Positions 33,410 through 42,530 of a DNA stretch of 64,000 nucleotides are shown one piece after another (the first letter of the stretch is position 1; every line of letters begins with the position of its first letter). Under the pieces are notes generated by a model. That model saw only the letters and a program-made list of their open reading frames with translations, was not told where the DNA came from and did no database searches. The stretch lies in assembly GCF_900176595.1 (NCBI RefSeq), contig NZ_LT838813.1, positions 2,622,001 to 2,686,000 on the forward strand, given 5' to 3'. The translations under genes were made by a program, and so were the position numbers. This DNA is from Aquiflexum balticum DSM 16537 (GTDB taxonomy: Bacteria; Bacteroidota; Bacteroidia; Cytophagales; Cyclobacteriaceae).

Positions 33410-34295
33410 CTTGTGTTGTTATCTTTTTCTTAAAAGAATCTGTACAGATATCTTTGAGATTGGTGCAGGTTTCCAAAATGTCCTTCCCTTCTTTTCCGGC
33501 ATAAATAACCATTTCTATAGCTCTGAAATCCTTGATGATTTCTTTATTGTCCAGGAATTCTGAAATCTCCGTAGTGGTCCACTCTCGGAATGGTTTTTCT
33601 CTCAGGTGTTCCATATATGCCTTCCAAAGCCCTAGGAGTTCATCTGCCTGACTCATATCTGGATTTGTTGAAAATGCAGTTTCAGCATGTTGCCATTTTT
33701 GCAAAAATCTTTTGTATTTCCTTTTTTCCAACCAAATCTGGTACTGATGCCGGATTTTTTTTCCAAAAAAGATTAAAACAATCCCTGAGATAATTACCAA
33801 GGCCACTAATGCTGCAATCAGTATCAGGATGTTGAATTCTGTGGGGATGGGTTGATAGACGTTATTATCTCTGAAATTGAGTTCTTCAGGTATTTGATCA
33901 ATAGTTAGTTTCAAAGCCAGACCTGCTTCCAAGGGTCGATGTTCAAGACTGTCGTACCGAAAAACCTCATAAACAGGAAGGGACAACGTAGCAACCGGAT
34001 CGAGAGAAAAGTTGGAGACATAGTAGACCGCACTGTCCAAAGTGATTTCATCAATTGTTTTGGATATATAGGTTTTCTTTTCCAACAATACAAAAGGTGT
34101 GAAATCATAAGTGGAATCAGGGAAAACCAAGTTGATACCTTCTTTGTATTTGGCTTTCAATACATATCCTACCCGCTCTCCCAGTTTGGCAGAGTCCTGT
34201 TGGAAATAACCTTCTACCTCTATATCCTGAGCTTGGGAATGGAGGGTAAAGTTAAAGTATAAAATGCTGCTGATAAAGAATATGATCCTACCCAC
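33396..34295 (-). CDS. BatD/DUF4381-like membrane protein of the Bat operon
   Basis: 299 residues: a signal peptide (to about ...HSQAQ, residue 23), an extracytoplasmic beta-rich domain of about 130 residues, one membrane helix (FNILILIAALVALVIISGIV), and a basic, helical cytoplasmic domain with KWQHAETAF-like segments. Position between DUF58 and BatA matches the small membrane proteins seen there in Bacteroidota. The start codon is GTG (positions 34293-34295) and overlaps the DUF58 gene end by 8 bp. Detailed function unknown. Confidence 0.72.
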   Translation of the reverse strand: MGRIIFFISSILYFNFTLHSQAQDIEVEGYFQQDSAKLGERVGYVLKAKYKEGINLVFPDSTYDFTPFVLLEKKTYISKTIDEITLDSAVYYVSNFSLDPVATLSLPVYEVFRYDSLEHRPLEAGLALKLTIDQIPEELNFRDNNVYQPIPTEFNILILIAALVALVIISGIVLIFFGKKIRHQYQIWLEKRKYKRFLQKWQHAETAFSTNPDMSQADELLGLWKAYMEHLREKPFREWTTTEISEFLDNKEIIKDFRAIEMVIYAGKEGKDILETCTNLKDICTDSFKKKITTQDEPK

Positions 34296-35166
34296 GTTTC
34301 ATTGATCTGTTACGGTTTTTGAATAATTCTACTAAAGGTAAAACGATATCATCCTTGGTACTGATTCCCAAATAATTTATTTGGTTTTTTTTACATATGT
34401 TTTTCAAGTGGTCTCTTTCTGAGGTAAATGTATCCAAGATTTTTCTTGAAAAACTACCAAATGCAGTATTTACCCAAGTAGTTTTTCCTTGTTCTTTGTC
34501 ATATATGGGAATAATCCCCAAAGAAGGTAAAGCGGATTCCCTAGGATCGGTAATCTGAATGGCAATAAGATCATGCTTATCCGCCAATGCCTTGAAGGGC
34601 CGCTCATATCCCTCATCTATAAAATCAGAAACGACAATAATGATACTGCGTTTTTTAATCAGATTCAATGCAAAGGTAAACATATCATTAAGATTGGTCT
34701 TCAATGATTTGTTTTCATGTCCAAAGATTCCCTGTATGATTTTGACACCTTGTTTCGGTCCTTTTCCGGGGAGTAAGATTTTTTCTTTTTGATCTGAAAA
34801 AGAAATCAATCCGACCTGACTGCCCTCATAGATAGCCGCCAAAGTTAGTACTCCGGCAATTTCCTTACTGCTGTCAATTTTTTTCTTCCCTAATTCCCCT
34901 ATATCCTGAGAACCGCTGATGTCAAGCAAAAAATAAACTGATTGGTCCTTATCTTCTTTAAATGTTTTGACAAAGGTGCCATGTCCTTTTGCAGAGACCT
35001 TCCATTCTATCGTCCGTACGTCATCTCCATATTGATAGGGTCGAAGATCATCAAACTCCAAACCAGCTCCCTTGAAAACCGATTGGTAATCGCCTTGGAG
35101 CTGATTGTTCACCACCTTTCGGATCATGATTTCGTACCGGCGTAATTTCTTTAGAATCTGATTCAT
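34288..35166 (-). CDS. DUF58-family protein, first gene of the Bat operon
   Basis: 292-residue cytosolic protein with the DUF58 hallmark EFDDLRPYQYGDDVRTIEWK followed by VYFLLDISGSQ, a VWA-like MIDAS start (DxSxS). Usually paired with a MoxR AAA ATPase that may act on it as a chaperone. In this window no MoxR lies upstream; the next gene is divergent, so the operon here is DUF58, BatD-like, BatA. ATG ends at 35166. Confidence 0.9.
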   Translation of the reverse strand: MNQILKKLRRYEIMIRKVVNNQLQGDYQSVFKGAGLEFDDLRPYQYGDDVRTIEWKVSAKGHGTFVKTFKEDKDQSVYFLLDISGSQDIGELGKKKIDSSKEIAGVLTLAAIYEGSQVGLISFSDQKEKILLPGKGPKQGVKIIQGIFGHENKSLKTNLNDMFTFALNLIKKRSIIIVVSDFIDEGYERPFKALADKHDLIAIQITDPRESALPSLGIIPIYDKEQGKTTWVNTAFGSFSRKILDTFTSERDHLKNICKKNQINYLGISTKDDIVLPLVELFKNRNRSMKRG

Positions 35167-35290
35167 GTCTGTAATTTCAAAGGCCTAAATTAAGGCTCTC
35201 AATTGAATTAAAAAACGTTATTTGATAATAGGGTAAAGGTATCGATGTTAAATCTTCTTGTTGATTGCAGGATTTGATTAATTTTGAAAT

Positions 35291-35629
35291 GTGAAAAATA
35301 AACTTATCCTTCTATTATCGTTTTTTGTTCTTCTATCCTGTGGTGAAAACAAGCTTTCGGAAGATATCCTCGACGAGGATAAAATGGTTGAAGTCCTTGT
35401 TGATATCCATATGACAGAGGGACTCGTCAGTACATTTCCTATCCATTACGATTCTTCCAGATTGCTTTATCCCTATTTTGAAACTGAGATTTTTAAAAAA
35501 CATGGGATTTCCGATTCAGTTTTTAAAAAGAGCCTGGAATTTTATTTACGTGACATCAAGGTCATGGATAGATTATACGCCAGAACCATAGATTCCCTTC
35601 ATGTAAAAGAAAAATCCAGAATTGAGTAA
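35291..35629 (+). CDS. DUF4296 lipoprotein
   Basis: 112-residue outer-membrane or periplasmic lipoprotein with signal peptide and lipobox LLSC (C17). The mature part matches DUF4296: EDKMVEVLVDIHMTEGLV and HGISDSVFKKSLEFYLRD, all helical. Start codon is GTG at 35291 (the ATG two bases earlier is out of frame). It starts a plus-strand pair with mutS2, 8 bp apart. Function unknown; restricted to Bacteroidota. Confidence 0.82.
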   Translation: MKNKLILLLSFFVLLSCGENKLSEDILDEDKMVEVLVDIHMTEGLVSTFPIHYDSSRLLYPYFETEIFKKHGISDSVFKKSLEFYLRDIKVMDRLYARTIDSLHVKEKSRIE

Positions 35630-35637
35630 ATCCTAAA

Positions 35638-38025
35638 ATGCTTTATCCAAAAAATATAGAAGAAAAAATCAACTTCATCAAAATCAGAGAGCTTCTAAAA
35701 GAAGAGTGTTCTGGGCCTTTAGGAGTTGATTTTGTCCAAAAAATGAGCTTTTCCAAAGATCCGAATCTTGTGGCCAAGCTTTTGACCCAAACAGATGAGT
35801 TCAAAAAGATCATCGAATCAGGTGAGTTGTTCCCCTCCTCGAATTTTACCAATATTTACCCCTATCTCGAAAAGGCCAGAATTGAATACAATTTTCTTTA
35901 TGAAGAAGAATTTCATGAAATCAGATTGTCTCTCTTTACGCTTAGCAGATGCATTGATTTTTTCAGGGATCATGAAGAAGACTATCCGAATCTATTCCAG
36001 CTTTTAGGTTTGGTAAATCTGGACAATACCTTGTTAAAGGCAATTGAAAGGATCATTGACGAAAAAGGTAAAGTCAGGAACAATGCCTCGCAGGAATTGT
36101 CTCTTATCAGGTCGCAGATTCTATACGAAGAAAACAGATTGAGAAAAGTTCTGGACAGGATATTCAGAGAGGCAAAGGCCAAAGGACTTACTCCTGAGGA
36201 CGCCTCTGTGACCATAAGAGGCGGTAGAATGGTGATTCCTGTTCTGGCCGAAAACAAAAGAAAAATCAAAGGATTCATCCATGATGAGTCTGCAACGGGT
36301 CAGACGGTTTTTCTTGAACCGGCAGAAGTTTTGGATATCAATAATGAGCTGAAAGATCTTGAATATATGGAGCGTAGAGAGATTCAGAAGATTCTCACTC
36401 AGCTCACCGATCAGCTTAGACCAAACATTCCCGAATTAAGGAGGGCCTATCATTTTTTAGGAATGGTTGATTTTATTAGGGCAAAAGCAAAGTTTGCCAT
36501 CAAAACAGGTTCTTCCAAACCCACGCTATCCAAAACCAGGCAGATGGAGTGGTACAACGCCCGACATCCGCTGCTTGAATCAGCCTTAAAGCAAGCAGGC
36601 AAAAAAATCGTCCCTTTGACTATCCAATTGGACCATAACCGAAGACTTTTGGTTATTTCAGGCCCAAATGCCGGAGGAAAGTCAGTGACTTTAAAAACAG
36701 TAGCTATGGTGCAATATATGCTCCAATGTGGATTGTTGATCCCTTTGGACAGCCATTCGGTCTGTACTTTATTTGATAATTTTTTTATAGATATCGGTGA
36801 TGAACAGAATATTGAAAACGATCTCAGTACTTACAGCTCTCATTTGATGAGCATGAAATTTTTCACTGAGTTTGCAAATAAAAAGACCATTGTTTTCATA
36901 GATGAATTTGGGACAGGTACAGAACCACAGTTTGGTGGGGCCATTGCGGAAGGAATTCTTTTGGCGTTGAATCAACTTGGTACTTATGGGGTGATTACTA
37001 CCCACTATGGTAACCTAAAGCAAATTTCTTCCAGAAGCCAAGGGTTGGTAAATGGCGCCATGCGTTATGATGTCGATAAATTGGAGCCTTTGTACCAGCT
37101 TGATATAGGAAAGCCAGGTAGTTCCTTTGCTTTGGAGATTGCTTCAAAAATCGGGATTTCGAAAGATATCATTGCTTATGCCAAAGAACAGATAGGAGAG
37201 GAAAGGGTAAAGTATGACAAAATGCTTAATAAACTGGAGAATCAGGTCACTAAATATGACCAATTGGTCAATGAGAATCAAAGAAAAGAGCGACTTCTTG
37301 ACCAAAGAATGAAGGAGTACACCCAGCTCAAAGAGACCATAGACCAAAATAAGAAGAAATATATACAAGAAGCCAAAGCAGAGGCGAAAGCACTTCTGGA
37401 TCAGGTCAACAAAAAAATAGAAACCACAATCCGAACCATAAAAGAAAATAAAGCAGATAAAGAAGTGGCCAAAGCAGCCAGGGTCGAGATCGAGGAACTA
37501 AAGAAAAGAATCAAGCCGGAAAAAACAATCATCCATGATCCGGTGATTAAAGTTATTGGAGGAGAGATCCATGTCGGTGATTTTGTAAGAGTTAAGGATA
37601 ATGGTGCTGTAGCGGAAGTTTTGGCTATTAGAAAAAAGGAAGCTGAAGTAAGTATTGGGGAACTGAAATCAACAGTAAAGCTGACGAGATTGGAAAAAAT
37701 CTCCAATACTGAAATGAAAAAAGAGAAAAAAACATATTCCAAAAGAATTGGATTTGATACCAATTCAAAAATGTTGGATTTTTCACCTAATCTTGATATC
37801 AGAGGGAAAAGAGGAGAAGAAATACTTCCTGTTGTTCAGAGTTTTCTAGACGATGGGTATATGCTTGGACTAAAGGATTTGCGCATTGTTCATGGAAAAG
37901 GCGACGGCATATTGAGAGAAATCACCAGGAATCTTTTGAAAGGTATGTCTCAAGTTGCAAAAATGGAAGATGAACATGCAGACCGCGGAGGTGCTGGAGT
38001 TACTTTGGTCACTTTAAAGGGATAA
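35638..38025 (+). CDS. mutS2: Endonuclease MutS2
   Basis: MutS-family ATPase with an Smr nuclease domain; it acts against recombination intermediates and, in some bacteria, splits collided ribosomes. N-terminal helical clamp and core domains, then ATPase: Walker A GPNAGGKSVTLKTV near residue 341, Walker B VFIDEFGTGTEP near 420 and TTHYGNLK. After a long charged coiled coil (about 515-630) and a KOW-like segment comes the C-terminal Smr domain with LDIRGKR and the catalytic VHGKGDGILR. Mismatch-recognition domain I of MutS is absent, which identifies MutS2. 795 residues, complete. Confidence 0.96.
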   Translation: MLYPKNIEEKINFIKIRELLKEECSGPLGVDFVQKMSFSKDPNLVAKLLTQTDEFKKIIESGELFPSSNFTNIYPYLEKARIEYNFLYEEEFHEIRLSLFTLSRCIDFFRDHEEDYPNLFQLLGLVNLDNTLLKAIERIIDEKGKVRNNASQELSLIRSQILYEENRLRKVLDRIFREAKAKGLTPEDASVTIRGGRMVIPVLAENKRKIKGFIHDESATGQTVFLEPAEVLDINNELKDLEYMERREIQKILTQLTDQLRPNIPELRRAYHFLGMVDFIRAKAKFAIKTGSSKPTLSKTRQMEWYNARHPLLESALKQAGKKIVPLTIQLDHNRRLLVISGPNAGGKSVTLKTVAMVQYMLQCGLLIPLDSHSVCTLFDNFFIDIGDEQNIENDLSTYSSHLMSMKFFTEFANKKTIVFIDEFGTGTEPQFGGAIAEGILLALNQLGTYGVITTHYGNLKQISSRSQGLVNGAMRYDVDKLEPLYQLDIGKPGSSFALEIASKIGISKDIIAYAKEQIGEERVKYDKMLNKLENQVTKYDQLVNENQRKERLLDQRMKEYTQLKETIDQNKKKYIQEAKAEAKALLDQVNKKIETTIRTIKENKADKEVAKAARVEIEELKKRIKPEKTIIHDPVIKVIGGEIHVGDFVRVKDNGAVAEVLAIRKKEAEVSIGELKSTVKLTRLEKISNTEMKKEKKTYSKRIGFDTNSKMLDFSPNLDIRGKRGEEILPVVQSFLDDGYMLGLKDLRIVHGKGDGILREITRNLLKGMSQVAKMEDEHADRGGAGVTLVTLKG

Positions 38026-38061
38026 CGATATCTAAAAAAATATCAGAAATATAAGGTGAAA

Positions 38062-38108
38062 CTGTTGGTTGATTTCTTCCAATTTATTTGGAAAAAATCA
38101 ACCAACAG
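38062..38108. terminator. Long bidirectional terminator after mutS2
   Basis: Near-perfect hairpin: 14-bp outer stem (CTGTTGGTTGATTT / AAATCAACCAACAG), a 2-nt bulge each side, then TCCAA / TTGGA inner stem. It lies between two convergent genes. Confidence 0.8.
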
Positions 38109-38116
38109 ATAAATGC

Positions 38117-38599
38117 CTATTTTTTCTTTAAGTTGAAAGTGTAATTGCCAGCCACTGCTCCACTTGGGAAAGCTTCAGCACCGGGTACAGTGATGGAAAA
38201 AACCAACCTCAGATCATTACCTGTTCTAGTGAATGAAATTTCTCTTTCCGAAGCAGGCTTGCTTCCCGAAAGGGTGATTTTATCCAAATTGGTTCCCACA
38301 AAACTCCAGTTTCCATTGGCATCAAAAAGTTCATTACTGTTGATGGAACTATATGGTTTGCTTGATGCGGTCAGAGTAAGTTCAAAATCCTGATAGATGT
38401 TTGTTTCGGATCTTCCATCACGGATTACAGACCCACCACCTGCGATTACCCATGTCAGGGAAGAACCACCTGTCAAATCCTCTATAGCCAACTCTTCCGG
38501 AGTTTTTTGTGGCTCTGTGTCTCCTTCATTATCACCACAAGAGGAAAAAATAAAAGGGACTAATCCGGCGATTATGATGGTTAAGATCAACTTTTTCAT
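38117..38599 (-). CDS. Lipoprotein of unknown function
   Basis: 160 residues: signal peptide with lipobox FSSC (C21), an acidic spacer (GDNEGDTEPQKTPEE), then a compact beta-rich domain with repeated G-x-W and T-x-T-A patterns (LTWVIAGGG, WSFVGTNLDKITLSG). It resembles the many small Bacteroidota lipoproteins near SusD-like or lipocalin-like proteins, but no family is recognised with confidence. It has its own ATG and no neighbour overlap. Confidence 0.6.
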   Translation of the reverse strand: MKKLILTIIIAGLVPFIFSSCGDNEGDTEPQKTPEELAIEDLTGGSSLTWVIAGGGSVIRDGRSETNIYQDFELTLTASSKPYSSINSNELFDANGNWSFVGTNLDKITLSGSKPASEREISFTRTGNDLRLVFSITVPGAEAFPSGAVAGNYTFNLKKK

Positions 38600-38648
38600 A
38601 TAAGAATATTTTAATAATTTTTGTAAATTTAATAATTAGGTTCAATAA

Positions 38649-39281
38649 TCAAAGCCTGTTCTTTAGCTTGAAATCCTCAATATGGATTTGATTCGGGCAG
38701 AAGTCGTATTCCTTTGGGTCATTGGAACAGACAAAAAGTGTTTTGTCCTTCGAAAATTCTTTTACCAAATGCAAATACCAGTCTATTCCTTTCTTATCCA
38801 GATTGGAGGTGGGTTCATCCAAAAGAATCAAATTAACTTTTGAAAAAAAACATAAACCTAGCTTTAGGCGCTGTTTCATTCCTGATGAAAATTGAAAAAC
38901 CGGCTTATTTCTATGTTCTTTTAGGTACATGATATCCATCATGTCTTCAATGGACAAGGACTCTTTAGGTGATTTGAAATTAAAATGGAAATTAATCAAT
39001 TCCAGTAGAGAAAATTCTTCGGGCAATTCCATATAAGGAGCACTCATTACCAGATGTCGGAAAATGTCAGCATCTGAAACTTCTTTTTCTTCGAAAAAGT
39101 AAGTGATCTTTCCTTCGGTCAGGGGCTGTAAGCCAGAAAGACATTTCAAAAATGTCGATTTCCCTGAACCGTTGCTACCTGTTATTGCCCAATGGGAAAA
39201 GGGGGCTATTTCAAGGGAAATATCTTTAAAGATCCAATCAAATTGAAATCTTTTCGATGCTTTTTCCAGCTTAATTTTCAT
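38649..39281 (-). CDS. Orphan ABC transporter ATP-binding protein
   Basis: 210-residue ATPase: Walker A TGSNGSGKST near 35, Q-loop region, signature FSSGMKQRLKLG, Walker B LILLDEPTSNLD and a short C-terminus. It looks like CcmA-type (heme exporter) or gliding-associated ATPases, which pair with a separate membrane subunit, but none is near. The start codon directly follows the lpxA stop with no gap, so the two are cotranslated. A role in envelope or lipid transport is suggested by the operon only. Confidence 0.88.
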   Translation of the reverse strand: MKIKLEKASKRFQFDWIFKDISLEIAPFSHWAITGSNGSGKSTFLKCLSGLQPLTEGKITYFFEEKEVSDADIFRHLVMSAPYMELPEEFSLLELINFHFNFKSPKESLSIEDMMDIMYLKEHRNKPVFQFSSGMKQRLKLGLCFFSKVNLILLDEPTSNLDKKGIDWYLHLVKEFSKDKTLFVCSNDPKEYDFCPNQIHIEDFKLKNRL

Positions 39282-40061
39282 TTAGCTGATATATCCTTTC
39301 ATCACACCCCTTTCAGAAGATCTGATAAAATTGATGATTTCATCTCGTTCTTTTGTTGCAGGAAGATTGATTTCAATTTCTTCCAGTGCACGGCTGTTAT
39401 TAAGGCTATTTAAAAAAAGGTATCGATACACTTCCTGAATGTGGCTGATGGCCTCACTGGAATATCCTCTTCTTCTTAGTCCGAGGCTGTTAACTCCTGC
39501 ATAGCTGAGAGGTTCTCTTGCTGCTTTGGTAAAAGGGGGTACATCTTTCCTAACCAAAGATCCGCCGGAAATCATGGAATGCATGCCTACTTTCACGAAT
39601 TGATGAATCGCACTGCTTCCACCCACAATGGCCCAATCGTCAATGGAAACATGTCCAGCAACTTGAACAGCATTTGCTATGATGACATTATTGCCAATCA
39701 AACAGTCATGGGCGATATGGACATAGGCCATTAACAAACAGTTTTTTCCAATTTTGGTGGTTCTTTTATCTATGGTGCCCCTGCTCACAGTTACACATTC
39801 TCTGATTGTTGTATTGTCATCTATTTCCACGGTAGAATCTTCACCTTGGAACTTCAGGTCTTGTGGAATCGCAGATATGACCGCGCCAGGAAAAATCTTA
39901 CAATTCTTACCTATTTTGGCACCTGGAAATATGGTGACATTTGATCCTATCCATGTACCATCACCAATTTCAACATTTTCGTGGATCATAGAAAAAGGGT
40001 CTATATGGACATCTTTTCCAAGGATAGCATTTTCGGCAATATATGTTAGTTGACTGATCAT
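39282..40061 (-). CDS. lpxA: UDP-N-acetylglucosamine acyltransferase LpxA
   Basis: First lipid A step: moves an acyl chain from ACP to O3 of UDP-GlcNAc. The 259-residue protein has left-handed parallel beta-helix hexapeptides (GDGTWIGSNVTIFPGAKIG, NNVIIANAVQVAGHV) and the catalytic His within MAYVHIAHDCLIGNN. The C-terminal helical part begins NSLGLRRRGYS. It overlaps the lpxC-fabZ gene by 4 bp (ATGA type) and is followed without a gap by the ABC ATPase gene. Confidence 0.96.
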   Translation of the reverse strand: MISQLTYIAENAILGKDVHIDPFSMIHENVEIGDGTWIGSNVTIFPGAKIGKNCKIFPGAVISAIPQDLKFQGEDSTVEIDDNTTIRECVTVSRGTIDKRTTKIGKNCLLMAYVHIAHDCLIGNNVIIANAVQVAGHVSIDDWAIVGGSSAIHQFVKVGMHSMISGGSLVRKDVPPFTKAAREPLSYAGVNSLGLRRRGYSSEAISHIQEVYRYLFLNSLNNSRALEEIEINLPATKERDEIINFIRSSERGVMKGYIS

Positions 40062-41452
40062 AATTCTTTTCTGACAATGCTTGCGGTCATAACAGCCTCA
40101 CAAACCAAAGTGTTACCAACGAAGGCCTCACCTTTCATTTTTGCTATCCCCCTTCTTATCGGAGCAAGCAATTCACATTTGAAGACTAAAGTATCACCTG
40201 GTAATACCATTTTTCTGAATTTGCAGCTTTCAATACTTAAAAAATAGGTCCAATATTTTTCCGGGTCATCAACAGTACTCAGTACCAATATTCCACCTGT
40301 TTGAGCCATAGCTTCAACCTGAAGAACTCCGGGCATAACCGGATTGCCGGGAAAATGCCCTAAAAAAAACGGTTCATTGATAGTCACATTTTTTACACCT
40401 GCAACCACTGTCTCATCCAAATAGATAATTTTATCCAAAAGCTGAAAAGGATATCTATGCGGAAGAATATTACTGATTTGATTAATATCAAGAACAGGGG
40501 GAAGTTTTGGGTCATAATGGGGTATATGTAAGGGTCCCATTTTTTCCATGGCTCTTTTTATCTTTTTGGCAAAGGCTACATTCGCTGCGTGGCCCGGTCT
40601 AGCCGCCAGAATCTGGGCTTTAAGTGGTCTACCAACCAAAGCCAAGTCACCTACTACATCCAGCAGTTTATGTCTGGCTGGTTCATTTTTATACCTCAGT
40701 TCTACATTGTTCAGGATACCTTCTTTTCGGACTTCAACCTTTTTCTTATTGAACATTTTGGCCAGGTGTTCCAATTCTTTATCTTCAACAATCCTGTCAA
40801 CAACCACAATGGCATTGTTTAAATCACCACCTTTTATCAGATTCTGACTATATAGCATTTCCAATTCATGCAGGAAGCAGAAAGTCCTGCAGGAAGCTAT
40901 TTCAGTTTTAAACTGACTTATATTGGTAATTGAAGCATGTTGACTTCCAAGTACCGGTGAATTATAGTCTACCATTACAGTTACCCTGTAATCATCCAAA
41001 GGCAAAGCCGCCATTTCCACTTCCCTGGAAGGTTCCCTATAGGTAATGCTTTCGGGAACTTCAAAAAATCTCCTCAATGCATTTTGTTCTTCAAAACCTG
41101 CCTCTTCTAAAACATTAATGAATTGTATGGATGAACCGTCCAATATTGGAGGTTCAGGGCCATCAATCTGAATCAGCACATTGTCAATTTCAAGACCAAC
41201 CAAAGAGGCAAGAACATGTTCAACGGTAAATACTCTTGCTCCGCTTTGTTCCAAGGTAGTACCTCTAGACACGTCCACTACATTGTCAACATCTGCATCT
41301 ATAGTAGGTAAGCCTTCTAAATCAATCCTTTGGAATTTATATCCATGATTTGGAGGCGCCGGCATAAATGTCATATTTGATATAACACCAGTATGCAATC
41401 CAACTCCTGATACTGTGACCTGTTTTTTAATTGTGTGCTGTTTGACTCTCAT
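40058..41452 (-). CDS. LpxC deacetylase / FabZ dehydratase fusion
   Basis: Bifunctional enzyme characteristic of Bacteroidota. N-terminal LpxC (about 1-305) removes the N-acetyl group of UDP-3-O-acyl-GlcNAc: QHTIKKQVTVSGVGLHTG start, zinc ligands in VEHVLASLVG and ARHKLLDVVGDLAL. The C-terminal FabZ part (about 320-464) dehydrates 3-hydroxyacyl-ACP: LPHRYPFQLLDKI and the catalytic His and Glu in FFLGHFPGNPVMPGVLQVEA. Both sets of motifs are intact. 464 residues. Confidence 0.96.
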   Translation of the reverse strand: MRVKQHTIKKQVTVSGVGLHTGVISNMTFMPAPPNHGYKFQRIDLEGLPTIDADVDNVVDVSRGTTLEQSGARVFTVEHVLASLVGLEIDNVLIQIDGPEPPILDGSSIQFINVLEEAGFEEQNALRRFFEVPESITYREPSREVEMAALPLDDYRVTVMVDYNSPVLGSQHASITNISQFKTEIASCRTFCFLHELEMLYSQNLIKGGDLNNAIVVVDRIVEDKELEHLAKMFNKKKVEVRKEGILNNVELRYKNEPARHKLLDVVGDLALVGRPLKAQILAARPGHAANVAFAKKIKRAMEKMGPLHIPHYDPKLPPVLDINQISNILPHRYPFQLLDKIIYLDETVVAGVKNVTINEPFFLGHFPGNPVMPGVLQVEAMAQTGGILVLSTVDDPEKYWTYFLSIESCKFRKMVLPGDTLVFKCELLAPIRRGIAKMKGEAFVGNTLVCEAVMTASIVRKEL

Positions 41453-41491
41453 CAGTTCAAATAATGCCCTTTAAAATATTGAAGTGCAAAT

Positions 41492-42514
41492 TTATAGTTT
41501 TTTTTCCAGTTCTTTGATTCTATCCTGAAGTTCAGGTAGTTTTTTGAAAATGGAGTAAGATTTAAGAAATTCTTTCAAGTCGAAACCAATATAACCAAAT
41601 AAGGTCTGTCCAGAATTAGTTACATTTTTTATGATTCCGGTTTTGGCACCGATAGTCGTTCCATCAACAATTTTTAAATGCCCAACAATACCTGCTTGCC
41701 CTGCTATAACACAATTTTTGCCTATTTCTGTAGACCCGGATATTCCTGTCTGGGAGGCAATAACGGTATTTTCACCAATTGTGACGTTGTGCGCAATCTG
41801 AACAAGATTATCAATTTTTACGCCGTTATTTATCACTGTAGAACCCATGGTTGCACAGTCTATTGTTGTATTGGAACCAATACTTACTTTATCTCCTATC
41901 ACAACATTTCCTAATTGTGGGATTGCCTTATAGGTTCCGTCTTCGACTGGCGCAAAACCGAATCCATCTCCTCCGATTACTGCCCCGGCATGGATTTCAC
42001 ATTTTTTTCCAATTATAGTATCATTATAAACCTTAACCCCGGCATGGATTATTGTTTCATCTCCTATTTTGACGTTGTCTCCAATGAAAGCATTTGGGTA
42101 GATTTTTACCGATTCTCCTATTTCACAATTCTTACCAACATAAGAAAATGCCCCTCTGTAAAAATTATTGCCAATAGTACTCGATTTATCGAAATATGAA
42201 GGTTCTTCAATCCCTGTTTTTTCAGATTTAATGATAGAAGCATAGGTTTCAAGTAAAAGTGTGAAACCCTCATAAGCATTTTTTACTATTATTAAATTGG
42301 TTTTTAATGGTTTTGTAGGTTTAAAAGTTTCGGATACAATTACCGCGGTAGCTTCTGTGCTGTATATATAGGTTTCATATTTTTCATTTGAAAGAAAGCT
42401 GATACCACCAGGTAAGCCTTCTTGAATTTTGTCTAAGTGACTTACTTTTAGGGAACCATCGCCTTCCACTTTTCCTCCGATTAAGCTTGCTATTTGATTA
42501 AGAGTGAATTCCAT
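41492..42514 (-). CDS. lpxD: UDP-3-O-acylglucosamine N-acyltransferase LpxD
   Basis: Third lipid A acylation step. An N-terminal uridine-binding domain of about 95 residues is followed by hexapeptide repeats of a left-handed beta helix (NAFIGDNVKIGDETIIHAGV and further turns) and the catalytic His in NLVQIAHNVTIGENT. A C-terminal helix (LQDRIKELEKKL) follows. 340 residues, ATG start. First gene of lpxD, lpxC/fabZ, lpxA, ABC. Confidence 0.96.
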   Translation of the reverse strand: MEFTLNQIASLIGGKVEGDGSLKVSHLDKIQEGLPGGISFLSNEKYETYIYSTEATAVIVSETFKPTKPLKTNLIIVKNAYEGFTLLLETYASIIKSEKTGIEEPSYFDKSSTIGNNFYRGAFSYVGKNCEIGESVKIYPNAFIGDNVKIGDETIIHAGVKVYNDTIIGKKCEIHAGAVIGGDGFGFAPVEDGTYKAIPQLGNVVIGDKVSIGSNTTIDCATMGSTVINNGVKIDNLVQIAHNVTIGENTVIASQTGISGSTEIGKNCVIAGQAGIVGHLKIVDGTTIGAKTGIIKNVTNSGQTLFGYIGFDLKEFLKSYSIFKKLPELQDRIKELEKKL

Positions 42515-42530
42515 AAATTGTATTTATAAC

